A stretch of DNA of 53,982 nucleotides from Pseudomonadota bacterium (GCA_018821785.1 JAHJLI010000276.1:1-53982), one strand, 5' to 3'. Shown: positions 36,370 through 46,130, counted from the stretch's first letter. Translations and numbers: made by a program. Notes: a model not told the origin generated them from the letters alone.

Positions 36370-37005
36370 ATGCAACCGTTCAAAAAAATAACAGGTTTAG
36401 TCCTGCCGATTGACCGTGCCAACGTAGACACCGATGCAATCATTCCCAAGCAGTATCTGAAATCTATTCATCGCAGCGGCTTTGGCGCCAACCTGTTCGA
36501 TGATTGGCGCTACCTAGATCCTGGTGAACCTTACATGGATCACAGCCGCCGTCGGCTCAATCCGGATTTCCCGATCAACGAGGCCCGCTACCAAAACGCT
36601 GAAATTCTCCTGGCCCGGGAGAATTTCGGGTGTGGCTCCTCACGCGAGCACGCTGTCTGGGCCATGGTGGATTACGGTATCCGGGTTGTGATTGCCCCGA
36701 GTTTTGCCGATATTTTTCTAAACAATGCACTGAATAACGGGGTGCTGGCAATTGCCCTTCAGGACTCTCTGGTAGAACAACTCTTTGTGGAAGTAAAAGA
36801 CAGAATGGGATACAGGCTGACGGTGGACCTTGAGGCACAAAGCATGGTCACTCCTGGGGGCGAAATCATCCCTTTTACCATTGAAGCATTTCGTCGCCAT
36901 CGGCTTCTGCAAGGACTCGATGATATCGGCTTGACTCTGCTGCACGCCGATAAAATACGGGAATACGAGCAAACTCGTGGCGAAAGCGCGCCGTGGCTAT
37001 TTTAA
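36370..37005 (+). CDS. leuD: 3-isopropylmalate dehydratase small subunit
   Basis: A 211-residue partner of LeuC carrying the swivel domain. Signatures are [15 protein letters not shown] (19-33), [14 protein letters not shown] (about 80-93) and the [14 protein letters not shown] segment. The length is that of the enterobacterial type (about 200), not the short archaeal type (about 165). It is co-transcribed with leuC. Copy 3 of the dispersed repeat begins 1 bp after its stop codon and may form the transcript end. Confidence 0.96.
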   Translation: MQPFKKITGLVLPIDRANVDTDAIIPKQYLKSIHRSGFGANLFDDWRYLDPGEPYMDHSRRRLNPDFPINEARYQNAEILLARENFGCGSSREHAVWAMVDYGIRVVIAPSFADIFLNNALNNGVLAIALQDSLVEQLFVEVKDRMGYRLTVDLEAQSMVTPGGEIIPFTIEAFRRHRLLQGLDDIGLTLLHADKIREYEQTRGESAPWLF

Positions 37006-37084
37006 GAGCCATAGAAATTCGTTTCCTGTTGTATATTGAAAAATTTCGTTAAGATACTTGTTCCGCCTGTCGGGGGGGCGCAGG
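37006..37084. repeat. Dispersed two-hairpin repeat, copy 3
   Basis: Divergent copy directly after leuD. GAAATTCGTTT (37014-37024) pairs partly with AAATTTC (37041-37047), followed by AAGATACTTGTTCCG and a CCG-N5-CGG hairpin with a G-rich end. The left end (GTACCTT) is lost. Confidence 0.7.
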
Positions 37085-37112
37085 AATGCTGCGGTGTCGA
37101 GAGTGCTGATCT

Positions 37113-38396
37113 TTACCTGATTGCCCCTCTCGTTTCCGGAGATTTATTTGCCGAGGCAATGAGGTAGTAGACAAGGCCGGCAACCTCGGCACAGAGCAGT
37201 AAGCCGAATCCAGCATTGAAGCCGGCAGCTGTAAGCGGTTGTCCGGCTCCAGGCGAAAGAAAGCCGATGATGGCGCCAATGGCCCATTGGCCGACAAAGG
37301 CGGCGATGAAGACCAGAAGATTGAGGGCGGTCGTTACCCGACCAGACAGATGCACTGGAAAGGATTGGGAGAGGGCGGAATAGGCGATGACTCCGGAGGT
37401 GCCGAGAAATCCGAAGGCCAGCCATAGGGGGAGAATCCCGCCGGCGGGGTTCAGCAATAACAGGAACTGTACTCCCATGAACAAGGACATGCCGATAACC
37501 GAGGTGGTGCCGACTGCCAAGCCTTTTCTGCTAAGCCTTCCGGCGAGACTGCCAAGAATAATGAAACCGGCAACCATGGCGACGGCAACCGAAAAAAGCA
37601 CGCCGGCGACCTCGGGGCGGCTCTGCTTTCCAATGTGAGTCAACCAGGGTCCGGCCCACAGGCCCTGAATCGACATGAAGGCTGCCTGGGAGGCGGTAGT
37701 CAGGGGTGCCAGGCGCCAGAAGGTTCGGCTGGTGAAAACCTCACGAATGCCGCGAATTTGGTCGGTTAAATTTTCCCTGTTGCCGCCGATAGAGCCTTTT
37801 TCCGGGACGATGAAAAATACCGTCGCGGCTGCCATCAGAGTGAGCAGGGCAAGACCTGTAAAAACGCCGCGCCAGTCGGTGATCCGCAGTGCCGCTTCAA
37901 CAGGATAGGTGGCAGCCAGGGCGCCAAGTCCTCCGGCTGCCATCTGCAGTCCGTTAACGATAGGCCATTTTTCTTTGGGGAACCACAGGGTGTAGGCCTT
38001 GAAGGCGGCCATCAAACAGGCGGACACTCCCAGTCCGATAAAGGCCCGGCCGATAACCAGGCCGGCAAGTCCATCCGCATAGGCAAAAATGAAGGCACCG
38101 AGGCCGGCCAAGAGCAGCAGCGCGGCTTCAACTTTCCTTGGTCCGAATCGATCAAGGAGGACGCCTAATGGAAGCTGGAAGGAGGCAAAGGTGATGAAGT
38201 AGATCGACGTGAGCATGCCGAGGTCGGAGGGGCCGATGCCGGTGTCGGCGATCAGGTCGGGGGCGATCACCGCATTTACCACGCGGTAAAGGTAAGAGAG
38301 AAAATAGCCGGCGGCAAAGGGAAGAAAGACCCTCAGAATAGTCATCGGTAAAGGGTTTATACGGGCGATTTTCGCTCTCTTTTGGTTGATAGACAT
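37113..38396 (-). CDS. MFS transporter
   Basis: A 427-residue major facilitator permease of the inner membrane with twelve predicted helices. The motif A-like loop LPLGVLLDRFGPRKVEA lies between helices 2 and 3, and the ILRVFLPFAAGYFLSYLYRVV start is typical of the nitrate/oxalate/hexuronate-like MFS branch, though the substrate cannot be deduced. The frame opens at 38462, but ATG 38396 gives a start 4 bp after the stop of the 3D-domain gene, an operon-like junction; translation is probably coupled. The C-terminus ends within a basic tail. Confidence 0.87.
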   Translation of the reverse strand: MSINQKRAKIARINPLPMTILRVFLPFAAGYFLSYLYRVVNAVIAPDLIADTGIGPSDLGMLTSIYFITFASFQLPLGVLLDRFGPRKVEAALLLLAGLGAFIFAYADGLAGLVIGRAFIGLGVSACLMAAFKAYTLWFPKEKWPIVNGLQMAAGGLGALAATYPVEAALRITDWRGVFTGLALLTLMAAATVFFIVPEKGSIGGNRENLTDQIRGIREVFTSRTFWRLAPLTTASQAAFMSIQGLWAGPWLTHIGKQSRPEVAGVLFSVAVAMVAGFIILGSLAGRLSRKGLAVGTTSVIGMSLFMGVQFLLLLNPAGGILPLWLAFGFLGTSGVIAYSALSQSFPVHLSGRVTTALNLLVFIAAFVGQWAIGAIIGFLSPGAGQPLTAAGFNAGFGLLLCAEVAGLVYYLIASANKSPETRGAIR

Positions 38397-38400
38397 TTTA

Positions 38401-38982
38401 CTAGCGGGGACGTTCAATAGAAACCCGGATTTTCTTCCTGCCCCATTCGAGGGCGTCATCATGGGAGTGGAAAAAAAGATCTATGCGGGTAGGACCTTTG
38501 ATCTTTTTCCCTCGGTCTTCAACCCTCCCCCAGCCATAACCGGGGACATACATGCGGGTGCCGAAGGGATAGTGTTTGGTGTCGGCGGCAATAGTGCCAT
38601 CGTGGGGCAGCAGATACCAGGGGAAGAGGACCAGTCTGAGAGGGATCATCCACGGCCGCGACAGGCTGTCGATAGAAAACAGGCCCTCCTCCGGTTCATA
38701 GGGTACTGTGCCGCTGGCTGTTAAACCGTTATAGTGCTTGCCGGCACGGGGACCTGAGGCGACATAGCGGTTCCAAAAATCAAGTTTCATCCATTGCCAG
38801 CTGCCTCGTTCCCAACTGCAGCAAATGGAGCATCCGCAGTAGGCTGTACTTTCCATAACTTTTATTCCTGTCGGTCTGGCACAGGCAGTGCATAAAAGGA
38901 GCAAGATGAGAAAAGGAAAAACCCTTGACCGTTGTTTGATCGCAGGGGGCCTAAGTAGATTGGGAGTGGGTTGGGGGACCAT
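38401..38982 (-). CDS. 3D-domain lipoprotein
   Basis: A 193-residue exported protein. Hydrophobic residues 22-33 and Cys34 in CTAC suggest a lipoprotein signal. The 3D domain (MltA-like fold, three conserved Asp) is seen as AADTKHYPFGTRMYVPG, RVEDRG and RIDLFFHSH, preceded by the STAYCGCSICCSW start. The domain occurs in proteins acting on peptidoglycan, such as the MltA lytic transglycosylase and resuscitation factors; here it is likely an envelope-located murein-active or murein-binding protein. It precedes the MFS gene by 4 bp. Copy 4 of the repeat lies 65 bp upstream. Confidence 0.82.
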   Translation of the reverse strand: MVPQPTPNLLRPPAIKQRSRVFPFLILLLLCTACARPTGIKVMESTAYCGCSICCSWERGSWQWMKLDFWNRYVASGPRAGKHYNGLTASGTVPYEPEEGLFSIDSLSRPWMIPLRLVLFPWYLLPHDGTIAADTKHYPFGTRMYVPGYGWGRVEDRGKKIKGPTRIDLFFHSHDDALEWGRKKIRVSIERPR

Positions 38983-39046
38983 GTGTAACAGCTGGGAAAA
39001 TTTATAAATACGCCTTCCAAGACATTAAATGAAAGTCGGCTTAGCC

Positions 39047-39131
39047 ATTTAGTACCTTTGAAATTCGTTTTTTGTTTTTTCTAAACGAATTTCGTAAAAG
39101 TACGTAACCCGTTTACAGGGGTTAGGACGCT
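39047..39131. repeat. Dispersed two-hairpin repeat, copy 4
   Basis: GAAATTCGTTT (39060-39070) and AAACGAATTTC (39083-39093) give an 11-bp perfect stem; outer GTAC bases pair with GTAC at 39100-39103; the second hairpin is CCC-N7-GGG (39108-39120). Closest copy to copy 5. Confidence 0.85.
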
Positions 39132-39436
39132 TATGCTAACACGTTTCTCTGTAGGAGAATAGAAATTTATTACTGCATAGGTTTATTGAAGTTTTAAGGC
39201 CGATAAAAATAGCAATTACCATTTATTCCATTTATTTACAGACTCTTATGCCGTTGTCGTTAAAGAAACGGATCATCTATTGTTGTGCAACGGCTTTGTT
39301 TGGGGACGGGTAAGATCTCGAGTTCAAAATGGGTGCGAAGCCAATTTTGATAAAGGCTGGAATGTGCATTGCAGAAAGGTATGCGGGGATTAACCCCCGC
39401 TGTCCCTTGGTTCTGGATGAGGGGGGAAGAGGCGGG
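39132..39436. other. Intergenic region between repeat copy 4 and the small secreted protein
   Basis: No gene supported. A GC-rich stem GCGGGG (39383-39388) with CCCCGC (39395-39400) lies 37 bp past the stop of the minus-strand small protein and could end its transcript, although no U-tract follows. Confidence 0.45.
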
Positions 39437-39769
39437 TTATTCTCTTTCGAATTGCACCCGTGCAACTTCGATTTTTTCGATGTTGTCCTCTCTCACCATT
39501 TTTCCGATAATGTTCACCTTTTCACCGATGATCATCGCGAAATCTCCTCCAAGGAGGGGATAGACGGCTTTCTCAGTACGCAGGACGGTGCCGTTCCCGT
39601 TTTCTGTTGGTTGTACCGTGCCATGGAAAACAAGGATTTCAGTGTTTTTCGGTGAGTAGATAATTGCCGGGGCAGGCGATTTTGAAGTCTCTGGAATCGC
39701 AAGGGCCAAGCTTTTGCATGGAATTGCAAGACAGAGTGTTACAATGGAGGCCGCTAACGCTTTTTTCAT
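39437..39769 (-). CDS. Small periplasmic protein, function unknown
   Basis: A 110-residue protein with a clear signal peptide (MKKALAASIVTLCLAIPCKSLALA, split here as MKKALAASIVTLCLA then a cleavage area near ALA). The mature part is beta-rich with NTEILVFHGTVQP, FAMIIGEKVNIIGK and IEVARVQFE, like a single small beta-barrel (OB or DUF5666-type), which I cannot assign. The ribosome binding site AGGAGC is well placed before ATG. It is monocistronic and oriented away from mutL by a gap of 326 bp, so the product is likely to work alone in the periplasm. Confidence 0.65.
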   Translation of the reverse strand: MKKALAASIVTLCLAIPCKSLALAIPETSKSPAPAIIYSPKNTEILVFHGTVQPTENGNGTVLRTEKAVYPLLGGDFAMIIGEKVNIIGKMVREDNIEKIEVARVQFERE

Positions 39770-40095
39770 GGAAATGTGCTCCTTAGGGTGAGTGTGGCGG
39801 AATTGTTATCGAATCAATCCTGTCATACTTAAGCAAAACACATGCCATTGATACAACACAATGGAAATATTACAAAAAAAAGCTTTTTCGGTGAATTGAG
39901 GCAGCAGCGCTGTACTGAAAATTTCACGCTGATCGGCAATAGTTGCACACGCCTTACTTGGTGACACTGAGCCGTTGTCAATAAATAGGCTGGTGAAGGA
40001 AATGCCGGGAACGACTCAAGGGGCGTAGTGAAAGAGAATAAGTGGATGAGCAATTTCGTAACGGACCCTCAATACAATTGCTGTTTTTGTGAGGA
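39770..40095. other. Intergenic region between mutL and the small secreted protein
   Basis: 326 bp in which I see no gene, repeat copy or convincing terminator; the promoter of the minus-strand small protein presumably lies in its left part. Confidence 0.35.
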
Positions 40096-41982
40096 TCAGG
40101 TTCGATAGAACCACTTTTTTATTTCATCCCGGGTGAACTGTTTAACAACCGGTCTGCCATGGGGACAATGGGAGAAAAGGTCGGCTTTGGCCATCTCGTT
40201 CAGGAGTTTGTCTATTTCCGGAGAGTTGAGCAATGTGCCGGCTTTTACTGCGGCCTTGCAGGCCATTGTTGCGAGAACAGTATCAAGGCAGCTCCTTCTG
40301 TCGCTGCTGCTTTCACTGCCGAACTGTTGAAGAATATCTAAGAAAAGATCACACGGGTTGGTTGTTCCGGCGAGGGCGGGAATGGCCGAAATAATGAAGG
40401 TATTGCCCCCAAAATCTCTAATGGAAAACCCCATCCGATCGATTTCGTCGCCGTTTTTTTCTACCAACTGGGTTTGGAAAAGCGAGAGTTCGATTGTCAC
40501 CGGGAACATCAAAGTCTGGCGAGCGATTGTCGCAGCATGATATTGACGGCGAAACTTTTCATAGAGCAGCCGCTCATGGGCGGCGTGTTGGTCAATTATC
40601 AGAAGACCATCATTGTTGCGGCAAAAAATATACAAATTGTCATATTGGCCGATAACCTGGAGGTTGTGAGCGGATGGACGTCCTTCCTCGCTTGCCCCTT
40701 CCCGGGGTGAAATGGGGTTGCCTCGGGGGGCCACATGGTTTGGCAGTGGTTCTGCCGTGGTCAGAAGAGATTGCGGGCGAGGGGTTTTAGCAGCGGGGAC
40801 TGGGGTCGGCAGTCTCCCCAGGGGTGCAGCTGTCGGCGGCGGGGGGATGTCTTCTGCGGGTGCGGCAGGGGGCGATAACAGGGAAACAAATCCATAATCT
40901 GGTTGTTCATCAACAAGGTTTAAATCAAGTGGAATGGCTGTCTGGTCGTTGCTGCGGTGCATGCTGAAAATGGTCATTTTCATGGCGGCCTGCTGGTCCC
41001 GCATGGCCCTGGCAACGGTCTGATTGATCAGTTCATGAATTTCCCGGGAACTTCGGAAACGGACCTCATGTTTGGCAGGATGGACATTGACATCGACCTC
41101 AGCCGGTGGAATGGTAAGGTGGATCAGGCCTGAGGGATTTTTACCTTTCATGAGAAAGCTGCGCATGCCTTCGGTTACCGCGTGGATGATCATTCTGTCC
41201 CTGATTACCCGGCCGTTAACGAATACCCGCAATCTGGCGGGGCCGAGTGTAACCTTCTCAGGTGGAATGAGAAAGCCGGATATTTTTCTGCCATCGGCTT
41301 CTCTTGCTTCGTTGCCGATCTCGATAAAGTGTCCATCATAGTGCATAACCATACCCAGACGTTCTGCTATGGACTGGCTACGGTCGAGGGAAAGGGTGTC
41401 CCGGCCGTCGATTCTCAGGATAAAAGTGGTAGCAGGGGAGCAAAGTCCATAATTTTTCACAACCTCCTCAATGTGGCCAAGTTCAGTGCGGACGGTACGG
41501 AGGAATTTGCGGCGTGCCGGGGTGTTGCCAAAGAGGTTGCGGATCTCACAGGTTGTCCCGTAGCTGCTACCGATCTCATGTGCTTGGACCAGTTTGCCGT
41601 ACTGCAGGACCACCCTTGTGCCAAGAGCTACATCAGTCGGCCTTGAGGTAATGGTGAGTTGTGAAACCGAACCGATGGAGGGAATGGCTTCGCCACGAAA
41701 CCCAAGGGTGGCTATTGCTCCCAGATCTTCCTCCGTTGCCAGTTTCGAAGTTCCGTGGCGTTCGAGGCAGAGAAGCAGGTCGTCCTCATCCATGCCGCAA
41801 CCGTTGTCAATGACCCGGATCAGCCGAGTACCACCCCCTTCAATTTCCACCTCGATGCGATTGGCTCCGGCATCGAGACAATTCTCAAGCAGTTCCTTGA
41901 CCACTGAAGCCGGTCGTTCCACCACCTCGCCTGCGGCGATTTGATTGGCCAATTGTTCGGGGAGAATACGGATTTTTGACAT
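40096..41982 (-). CDS. mutL: DNA mismatch repair protein MutL
   Basis: A 628-residue GHKL ATPase coupling MutS recognition to repair. N-terminal ATPase motifs are visible: IAAGEVVERPASVVKEL (about 15-31), the DNGCGMDEDD box, and GFRGEAIPSIGSV. A Pro/Ala-rich linker (about 370-440) precedes the C-terminal domain, which has DQHAAHERLLYE, the endonuclease motif DQHA(X)2E(X)4E, plus ACKAAVKAG and CPHGRP, so this is a nicking-type MutL as in bacteria without MutH. It is convergent with nothing and divergent from the PBP gene with 90 bp between starts. mutS is not in the window. Confidence 0.96.
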   Translation of the reverse strand: MSKIRILPEQLANQIAAGEVVERPASVVKELLENCLDAGANRIEVEIEGGGTRLIRVIDNGCGMDEDDLLLCLERHGTSKLATEEDLGAIATLGFRGEAIPSIGSVSQLTITSRPTDVALGTRVVLQYGKLVQAHEIGSSYGTTCEIRNLFGNTPARRKFLRTVRTELGHIEEVVKNYGLCSPATTFILRIDGRDTLSLDRSQSIAERLGMVMHYDGHFIEIGNEAREADGRKISGFLIPPEKVTLGPARLRVFVNGRVIRDRMIIHAVTEGMRSFLMKGKNPSGLIHLTIPPAEVDVNVHPAKHEVRFRSSREIHELINQTVARAMRDQQAAMKMTIFSMHRSNDQTAIPLDLNLVDEQPDYGFVSLLSPPAAPAEDIPPPPTAAPLGRLPTPVPAAKTPRPQSLLTTAEPLPNHVAPRGNPISPREGASEEGRPSAHNLQVIGQYDNLYIFCRNNDGLLIIDQHAAHERLLYEKFRRQYHAATIARQTLMFPVTIELSLFQTQLVEKNGDEIDRMGFSIRDFGGNTFIISAIPALAGTTNPCDLFLDILQQFGSESSSDRRSCLDTVLATMACKAAVKAGTLLNSPEIDKLLNEMAKADLFSHCPHGRPVVKQFTRDEIKKWFYRT

Positions 41983-42072
41983 GATTCCGACTTTCTTGTT
42001 GATAGTTGATGGTCAGATGTTAGAGTGCGGCTGGCAAGCCAATCTTGCTATTTGCAGAGTTGAAATATTACC

Positions 42073-43971
42073 ATGAGTGTTGCGACAGTGTCACCAGCAA
42101 AACCAAAAACCCCCGATAACAAACCGAGTGAAGCTGTTGCCCCCAAGCGTAGCATCTATACGGAAAAGCACATCTCGATTTTTTTTATCCTTGTCTGTCT
42201 GCTGCAGACCGTCTTTCTCGGCTGGATGCTGCATTTTCTGATCAGTCTGAAAATCCCTGATATTAGCGCCGTCGCTAGCTATAACCCGTCGCAGGCAACG
42301 ATCATTTATGATCGGCATGGGCAGATTGTCGACCGCATGTTTGTCGAGGATAGAACAGTCATTCCCCTTACAGCAATGGCACCGTTTTTAGCGAAAGCTT
42401 TTGTTGCTGCCGAAGACGGTCGTTTCTATGAGCATCCAGGGCTCGATTTCTTCTCGGTCCTGCGAGCGGCAATCAACAACTTCATCGATGGAGCGAAGAG
42501 CCAGGGTGGTTCAACGATTACCCAGCAGGTTATCAAGTCGTTGCTTTTGACTCCGGAAAAAACCTATATTCGAAAATTCAAGGAAGCTATTCTTGCCTGG
42601 CGGATAGATAAATTGATGACGAAGGATGAGATCCTCCACATCTACCTCAACCAGATCTACCTGGGCGAAGGTGCCTATGGGGTAGAGGCGGCGGCCCAGA
42701 CCTATTTCGGTAAAAGCTCGGCCCGTCTCAGTCTCGGAGAGAGTGCACTTTTAGCCGGGTTGCCCCAGGCACCGAGCAGGTATTCCCTGTTTGATCACCT
42801 GGACAAGGCGGTTGAGAGGCAGAAGTATGTTCTCAACCGAATGGCAGAAGACGGGTATGTCGGCACTGAAGCGGCACAATTGGCCTATGAGGCCAAAATT
42901 CTTCTCAATAGCCGGAGCCAACAAGCGACCGACGATAATGCCTTTTATGTAGAAGTGGTAAAAAAGCGGGCGAGGGTGATACTGGGAGTGCCTTTGCAGA
43001 CAGCCGGCGCAAAAATTTATACCCATCTTGACTCTCGTATGCAAGAGAACGGCGCGGTAGCAGTGCGGCAGGGGGTAAGGGCGAGTTTCGCCCGGCAAAC
43101 CCTTTCCGGCAAAGATGTCGATACGCTTCTCCAGGGCGGGCTGGTATGTATGGAGACGGCCACCGGCAAGGTAATGGCTGCGGTTGGTGGCACTTCTTTC
43201 TCCTTATCCCAATTTGATCGGGCCACTCAGGCAAGAAGGCCAGCCGGATCGACCTTCAAACCTTTTGTGTATGCGGCGGCTCTTGGTCAAGGATGGTCTT
43301 CCGGTTCACCGATTGAGGACAGTCCACTCTCCATTGCCGGCAAGGATGGCAAAGTCTGGAGCCCGCACAACTACTCCGGCCGGTATCACGGTCAGACTAC
43401 CCTTGCCGATGCCTTAACCCACTCGCTCAATACCGCAACCGTCCGGTTGATGCAGAAGATCGGCTATAAAGAGGTACATAAAATAGCCAGAAGCGTAGGT
43501 CTCGGACCGAACCTGCCGGCAAACCTCTCCCTGGCCCTTGGGGCAACCGAAGTGTCGATCTTGCAAATGACTGCAGCCTATGTTCCCTTCGCCGGGAATG
43601 GCACCTATATCGAGCCGTCTTTTATGGACAAGATAGTTCTTGCCGACGGTACGGTGATCTTACCTGAAAAGGGGCGAAAACGACGAAAAGTGCTCAATCC
43701 CGGCGTTTTGTTGCAGATGCGCAGCATGCTTCGGGCTGTTGTAACAGAAGGCACAGGCAAGGCGGTGGCGGAGGTGCCGGGGGTGGGCGGCGGCAAGACC
43801 GGGACCACCGATGATTATCGTGATGCCTGGTTTATCGGCTATGACAACATCTATACCGCCGGGGTGTGGGTCGGTAATGACGGCAATGAACCGATGGCTA
43901 AAGGTGAAAGTGGCGGGGCTGCAGCAGCCCCGATCTGGCGCGATTTCATGATGGCCATGCGTGAGCAGTAG
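42073..43971 (+). CDS. Class A penicillin-binding protein (PBP1-type)
   Basis: A 632-residue bifunctional peptidoglycan synthase. It has a short cytoplasmic tail, one transmembrane helix at about 34-58, a GT51 glycosyltransferase domain (EDGRFYEHPG with catalytic Glu114, GGSTITQQ at 145-152), and a penicillin-binding transpeptidase with SxxK STFK 393-396, SxN SLN 451-453 and KTGT 575-578, all intact. It polymerises and cross-links murein at the outer face of the inner membrane. The length is shorter than E. coli PBP1a but normal for PBP1C-like or PbpC-free types. It is convergent with the phosphate transporter gene, with 21 bp between the stops. Confidence 0.93.
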   Translation: MSVATVSPAKPKTPDNKPSEAVAPKRSIYTEKHISIFFILVCLLQTVFLGWMLHFLISLKIPDISAVASYNPSQATIIYDRHGQIVDRMFVEDRTVIPLTAMAPFLAKAFVAAEDGRFYEHPGLDFFSVLRAAINNFIDGAKSQGGSTITQQVIKSLLLTPEKTYIRKFKEAILAWRIDKLMTKDEILHIYLNQIYLGEGAYGVEAAAQTYFGKSSARLSLGESALLAGLPQAPSRYSLFDHLDKAVERQKYVLNRMAEDGYVGTEAAQLAYEAKILLNSRSQQATDDNAFYVEVVKKRARVILGVPLQTAGAKIYTHLDSRMQENGAVAVRQGVRASFARQTLSGKDVDTLLQGGLVCMETATGKVMAAVGGTSFSLSQFDRATQARRPAGSTFKPFVYAAALGQGWSSGSPIEDSPLSIAGKDGKVWSPHNYSGRYHGQTTLADALTHSLNTATVRLMQKIGYKEVHKIARSVGLGPNLPANLSLALGATEVSILQMTAAYVPFAGNGTYIEPSFMDKIVLADGTVILPEKGRKRRKVLNPGVLLQMRSMLRAVVTEGTGKAVAEVPGVGGGKTGTTDDYRDAWFIGYDNIYTAGVWVGNDGNEPMAKGESGGAAAAPIWRDFMMAMREQ

Positions 43972-43992
43972 CCAGTGCCCACCGCTTCAGGC

Positions 43993-45258
43993 TTATCCAA
44001 AAATGCCCTTCAAAGTGAAGAAAATCAGCATTGCCATGATTGCTCCGGCGGGCAGGGTGACCAGCCATGAGATAACGATATTGAGGACTACCCGAAGGTC
44101 GATGGCACCGACGCCCCTGGCAAGGCCTACCCCCAGCACCGCTCCCACGAGAATATGAGTAGTGGAGACGGGGAGCCCGGTGCGCGAGGCCACAACCACG
44201 GTAATCGCCGCCGCCAGTTCGGCACAAAAGCCTCGGGACGGTGTCAGTTCGGTTATCCGCTTGCCGATGGTTTGCATGACCTTGTAACCGAGGGTGATGA
44301 GACCGAGGACGATACCGAAGCCGCCGAGCAGGAGTATCCAGAACGGCAGAATTGATTTTTGCATAACTTCACCACCGGAATTGACAATGCTGTAGACGGC
44401 GGCCAAGGGCCCGATGCCGTTGGCGACATCGTTTGAGCCGTGGGCAAAGGCCATGGAACAGGCGGTGAAGAGCATCATTGGGGTGAACACCTTTTCCACA
44501 CTGGCAAAACCGAAGGATCTATTGGCAGTTGAATCGTCCTTGACTTTTCGGATAAATGTCCAGCCGAGGAGAGCGGTACACAGGCCGAAGCCTGTGGCAA
44601 CGGCAAAGCTCTCTGCGGTGGTGAGCTTGAGGTGGAGATGCTCCAGACCTTTGAACATGGTTACCAGAGATATAAAGAAGCCGACGAGAAAGATGTAGAC
44701 CGGGGCGTAGCGTTTGGCGTTTTTCAAGGGATTGTCGGTGTCGAAAATGAGCTTTCTGGTGCTCATCACCAGGAGAAAGGAGATGGTCCCACCGACGAGA
44801 GGGGAGACGATCCAGCTCATCACCACGGCTATGAGGCTTTGCCATTTTATTGACTGGGGACCAATCCCGACCAAGGCAAAACCGACCAGGGCGCCGATGA
44901 TCGAGTGGGTGGTGGAAACCGGCCAGCCCTTTGCCGAGGCGATCATCAACCAGATGGCCGAGGCCAGCAATGAGGCAAGCATGCCGTAAACCAGTATTTC
45001 CGGATGATCGATAATACCGCTTGGATCGATGATTCCTTTCCTGATGGTCTCGGTAACATGGCCACCGGCCAGGACCGCTCCGAGAAACTCGAAGATAATG
45101 GCTATACAGATTGCCTGCTTCAATGTCACGGCGCCGGCGCCGACCGAGGTGCCCATGGCATTAGCCAGATCGTTGGCACCTATGCCCCACGTCATGTAGA
45201 GGCCGAAGATAATTGCTAGAATTATGAAAATTGTACCGTAAGATGCAATGATTTCCAT
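43993..45258 (-). CDS. pit: PiT-family inorganic phosphate transporter
   Basis: A 421-residue integral membrane phosphate symporter of the PiT family. The family signatures GANDLANAMGTSVGAGA (about 22-38) and FAHGSNDVANGIGPLAA (second half) are present, as are two halves of membrane helices with a central loop of charged residues. I start at ATG 45258 (MEIIASYG) because AAGGGA precedes it and the longer frame to 45360 has a polar, untypical N-terminus. It lies 14 bp after the PhoU-like gene, a standard Pit-accessory pair; the two form an operon. Confidence 0.93.
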   Translation of the reverse strand: MEIIASYGTIFIILAIIFGLYMTWGIGANDLANAMGTSVGAGAVTLKQAICIAIIFEFLGAVLAGGHVTETIRKGIIDPSGIIDHPEILVYGMLASLLASAIWLMIASAKGWPVSTTHSIIGALVGFALVGIGPQSIKWQSLIAVVMSWIVSPLVGGTISFLLVMSTRKLIFDTDNPLKNAKRYAPVYIFLVGFFISLVTMFKGLEHLHLKLTTAESFAVATGFGLCTALLGWTFIRKVKDDSTANRSFGFASVEKVFTPMMLFTACSMAFAHGSNDVANGIGPLAAVYSIVNSGGEVMQKSILPFWILLLGGFGIVLGLITLGYKVMQTIGKRITELTPSRGFCAELAAAITVVVASRTGLPVSTTHILVGAVLGVGLARGVGAIDLRVVLNIVISWLVTLPAGAIMAMLIFFTLKGIFG

Positions 45259-45272
45259 CGAAATCCCTTTTT

Positions 45273-45959
45273 TTATTTGGAAAGAAAGAGGAGCAGTCGA
45301 TCGGCCAGGTTTTCCGATTGGTCGGAAATGAGGCCGACTAGATCGATGATCCGGTACCAAAACATGACCGAGACCGGGTCCAGTTCTTTTTCAATGGAGA
45401 AGAGTTGTCTGCGAATCCGGTGGATGATGTCGTCTATGTTATGTTCGCTCTTGCGGACGCCAGCGATCATTACGTTCACCTTATCCAGTTCCCGACCGGC
45501 GAAACCGACCTCCAACAACTCGTCCAGTTGTTCGATCATCTGCTTGGCAGCGGCGGCAATTTCCATCGTTCCTTCCAGCAGCTCGTCAAACAGCTCCTTG
45601 AGCCCCTCCGGAACCGCCATATCCCGAAAAAGAAAAGTTATAGAGATATCTTCGGCCGTGTCGGCTATTTTATCCTGGTCGCTTATAAGACTGAGAAGAT
45701 CTTTCCGGTCCACCGGGAGAAACAGCGACTTGGGCATATTCAGCCTGAAGGTAGACTTCATTTTGTCGGCATTTGTTTCAATTTCTTTGATTTGATTTGC
45801 AAAATCAATAATCTGCTGGCTGTCTTCTCGATAAACCGCATCGAACAGGGGTGGAATCAAGCAGACACAGGAGAAAACCACCCGCATATGTTCCTGGATG
45901 GGTTTGAAGGGCGACCCACGGAGAAGCCCGGAAAGGGGACGATTGGACAAGATAGACAT
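45273..45959 (-). CDS. TIGR00153/PhoU-like phosphate transport accessory protein
   Basis: A 228-residue all-helical DUF47/TIGR00153 protein, related to PhoU and found next to Pit transporters, which it is thought to regulate. Visible family features are SPFKPIQEHM, KEIETNADKM (E-x2-A-D pattern for metal binding), DQDKIADTAEDI and RKSEHNIDDI with the final SDQSENLADRLL segment. GGAGG precedes the start. It is the first gene of the two-gene phosphate operon; the leader contains the end region near repeat copy 5. Confidence 0.92.
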   Translation of the reverse strand: MSILSNRPLSGLLRGSPFKPIQEHMRVVFSCVCLIPPLFDAVYREDSQQIIDFANQIKEIETNADKMKSTFRLNMPKSLFLPVDRKDLLSLISDQDKIADTAEDISITFLFRDMAVPEGLKELFDELLEGTMEIAAAAKQMIEQLDELLEVGFAGRELDKVNVMIAGVRKSEHNIDDIIHRIRRQLFSIEKELDPVSVMFWYRIIDLVGLISDQSENLADRLLLFLSK

Positions 45960-46048
45960 GGTAAAACGACCTCCAAAACGAAATTATTTGTCATACTGCG
46001 AAGCACATCCTTTGGACTATGCCAAAGAGATGTCCGTGCAAGCCCTTC

Positions 46049-46130
46049 TGTTTAGTACCTTAGAAATTCGTTTCTTGTTTTTTTCTCAACGAATTTCATC
46101 AAGTTACTTGTTCCGTTGACCGGGGTTACA
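46049..46130. repeat. Dispersed two-hairpin repeat, copy 5
   Basis: GAAATTCGTT (46063-46072) pairs with AACGAATTTC (46088-46097); outer TACCTT/AAGTTA with one mismatch; second hairpin CCG-N5-CGG. Its distal GGTTA supplies the stop codon (46126-46128) of the minus-strand fusion gene. Confidence 0.85.

Noticed and set aside
39300..39370. A GAGTTCAAAATGG stretch resembling a tRNA T-arm.
   Set aside because: No matching acceptor, D or anticodon stems can be formed around it.
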